In this document: in pieces, positions 62,986-64,000 of the stretch
Layout: each line of letters starts with the position of its first letter
How positions within the stretch are numbered: the first letter of the stretch is position 1
Source of the DNA: an uncultured Eubacteriales bacterium
Lineage (GTDB): Bacteria > Bacillota > Clostridia > Christensenellales > CAG-917
Assembly (NCBI GenBank): GCA_900544575.1
Contig: UQVO01000009.1
Span: forward strand, 3,916 to 67,915
Direction: 5' to 3'
Length of the DNA: 64,000 nt
The notes under the pieces: generated by a model
The model's input: only the letters and a program-made list of their open reading frames with translations
Databases searched by the model: none
Told to the model about the DNA's origin: nothing
Made by a program: the position numbers and the translations under genes

Positions 62986-63738
62986 ATGAAAGAACGCAGA
63001 TTCCGACTGGTGACCTCCAATCTGATAATATGCGCCGTGCTGGGGCTGGTGCTCGCATCAGCGCTGTTTGCGCTCACCCCCGAAACGCCCGCCGCAGTCG
63101 AGGCGAACAACGCGGTCTACGAGGGCAACCCCGAAAGCGGACGCGTGGCTCTGATGTTCAACGTCTACGAGGGCACGGAATATGTGGAAGAAATCGCCCG
63201 CCTCATTTCCGAACGCGGATGGAACACTACCTTTTTCGTAGGCGGAAAATGGGCGGAGAAAAACGGCGATACGGTGGTGCGTCTTGCCGCCGAAGGCTTT
63301 GAGCTCGGCAACCACGGCTATCTCCACCGCGACCACGCGAAACTCGACGCCGCAGGCAACCGCGAGGAGATTGTCATCACGGAAAAATTGCTGCGCGCCA
63401 TACTTTCCGACCTTTCCGACGAACAGGCGGACGCCGCGGTCCCCCCTCTCTTCGCACCGCCGTCGGGAAGCCTGGGCAACACTATGTTCGAAGTTTGCGA
63501 AGAGCTCGGCTACACCGTCATAATGTGGACTCGCGACACGATAGACTGGCGCGACCACGACGCGGCGCTGATTGCCGAACGCGCGCTGAAAGGAATCAAG
63601 GCCGGCGACCTCATTCTTCTGCACCCGACCGAAAAAACGGTGGAAGCTCTCCCCGCCATACTCGACGGCATAGCCTCCGCGGGGCTTATCGCCGACACCG
63701 TCACGGCAACTCTGTCCGCAACCGCAACCGAGCCCTGA
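62986..63738 (+). CDS. ylxY: YlxY-type polysaccharide deacetylase homologue
   Basis: A 250-residue secreted or membrane-anchored protein. The N-terminus has a membrane segment (about residues 12-30). The NodB domain keeps NHGYLHRDH with the metal-binding His pair and ends with DLILLHPTE. The first catalytic motif, TFDDG in active enzymes, reads MFNVYEG here, so the Asp base is missing. This substitution is typical of the YlxY branch, whose catalytic activity is doubtful. It is divergent from the M16 peptidase gene. Confidence 0.85.
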   Translation: MKERRFRLVTSNLIICAVLGLVLASALFALTPETPAAVEANNAVYEGNPESGRVALMFNVYEGTEYVEEIARLISERGWNTTFFVGGKWAEKNGDTVVRLAAEGFELGNHGYLHRDHAKLDAAGNREEIVITEKLLRAILSDLSDEQADAAVPPLFAPPSGSLGNTMFEVCEELGYTVIMWTRDTIDWRDHDAALIAERALKGIKAGDLILLHPTEKTVEALPAILDGIASAGLIADTVTATLSATATEP

Positions 63739-64000
63739 CGTGAAAAAACCGCAACGCGCAAACGCTTTCCGAATCCCGCGCCGAAATTCCAATGCGTGCA
63801 CAAAAAAGATGTTTATAAACAATAAACGCCTGTTAAAATGTCGTTTTTGTAATTTTATCGATCGGCAAAGTTCCTTCGATTTTTTGTTGGAAACACGCTT
63901 GTCCACGTTCTCGAAAACCCTGAGACATTAAATACGGAGGGGTGCCACGCGCCGCTCAGCCAAGCGTTCACAGGCGGTGCAACCGCCGCTTGAACGCCGC
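63739..64000. other. right-end stretch without a gene, containing a hairpin
   Basis: No supported gene. At 63964-63997 GCGTTCA and TGAACGC pair around an inner GGCGGT/ACCGCC stem, a two-part hairpin cut close to the window edge. Confidence 0.5.

Noticed and set aside
63930..63997. Possible T-box leader at the right edge (AGGGGTGCCACGCG)
   Set aside because: It lacks the UGG core of the T-box antiterminator and the downstream gene is outside the window.

Overview
The window looks like the chromosome of a spore-forming member of the Clostridia. It carries a complete spoIIIAA-AH operon, an RNase Y, an EF-P, an Asp23/NusB/Xse/IspA cluster and a YlxY/M16-peptidase pair in recognisable Firmicutes neighbourhoods. 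The backbone is GC-rich and most backbone genes lie on the minus strand in tightly overlapping operons (many ATGA overlaps). I cannot name a species; an uncultured gut lineage is a guess.

Backbone, left part (1-17775): the start of an NfnA/SudB-type flavoprotein, nth, a divergent DUF3343 / class V aminotransferase pair, an intracellular subtilase, two low-complexity proteins of unknown function, glyA, the hisS-RseC-trxA group, then the operon yifB-dprA-topA-trmFO-hslV-hslU, a SipW-like signal peptidase and a tRNA-Leu(UAA).

Accessory region (about 17780-32530): AT-rich or mixed-composition DNA that reads as a mobile element with defence cargo. It holds a DUF3644 protein, a sigma-region-4-like regulator, a Clp-fold SDH-type protease with a small Lys-rich ORF, and a four-gene restriction-modification-like operon: an N6-adenine methyltransferase homologue lacking NPPY, an Eco57I-like methyltransferase, a DUF2971 protein, and a GIY-YIG/SF2-helicase/Tudor-like fusion. 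Next to it are a tyrosine recombinase, an HUH Rep protein with a structured candidate origin, small regulators and a large serine recombinase. The only good promoter seen for the restriction operon sits between two 25-bp imperfect inverted repeats beside the tyrosine recombinase, which suggests an invertible ON/OFF switch. This is the most interesting signal in the window.

Backbone, middle (32650-43910): a metallophosphatase, tRNA-Cys and tRNA-Gly, the asp23-nusB-xseA-xseB-ispA operon, and a redox/cupin/acetyltransferase operon. Next comes a scar where a C39-like peptidase fragment and an FtsX-type permease fragment meet head to head, both lacking their 5' ends. A tRNA-Leu(CAG) follows, with its 3' end and terminator duplicated.

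Backbone, right part (43915-63740): spoIIIAA-AH, a tandem-HTH regulator, efp, an M24 peptidase lacking its N-terminal domain, rny, and a small XRE regulator with palindromic operators. One operator lies inside the spacer of a consensus promoter that drives a probable structured small RNA. Then recA, a CinA lacking its MoaB domain, a winged-helix protein, pgsA, rimO, ftsK, a dUTPase, an M16 peptidase and a YlxY-type deacetylase homologue. The last 260 bases show no gene.
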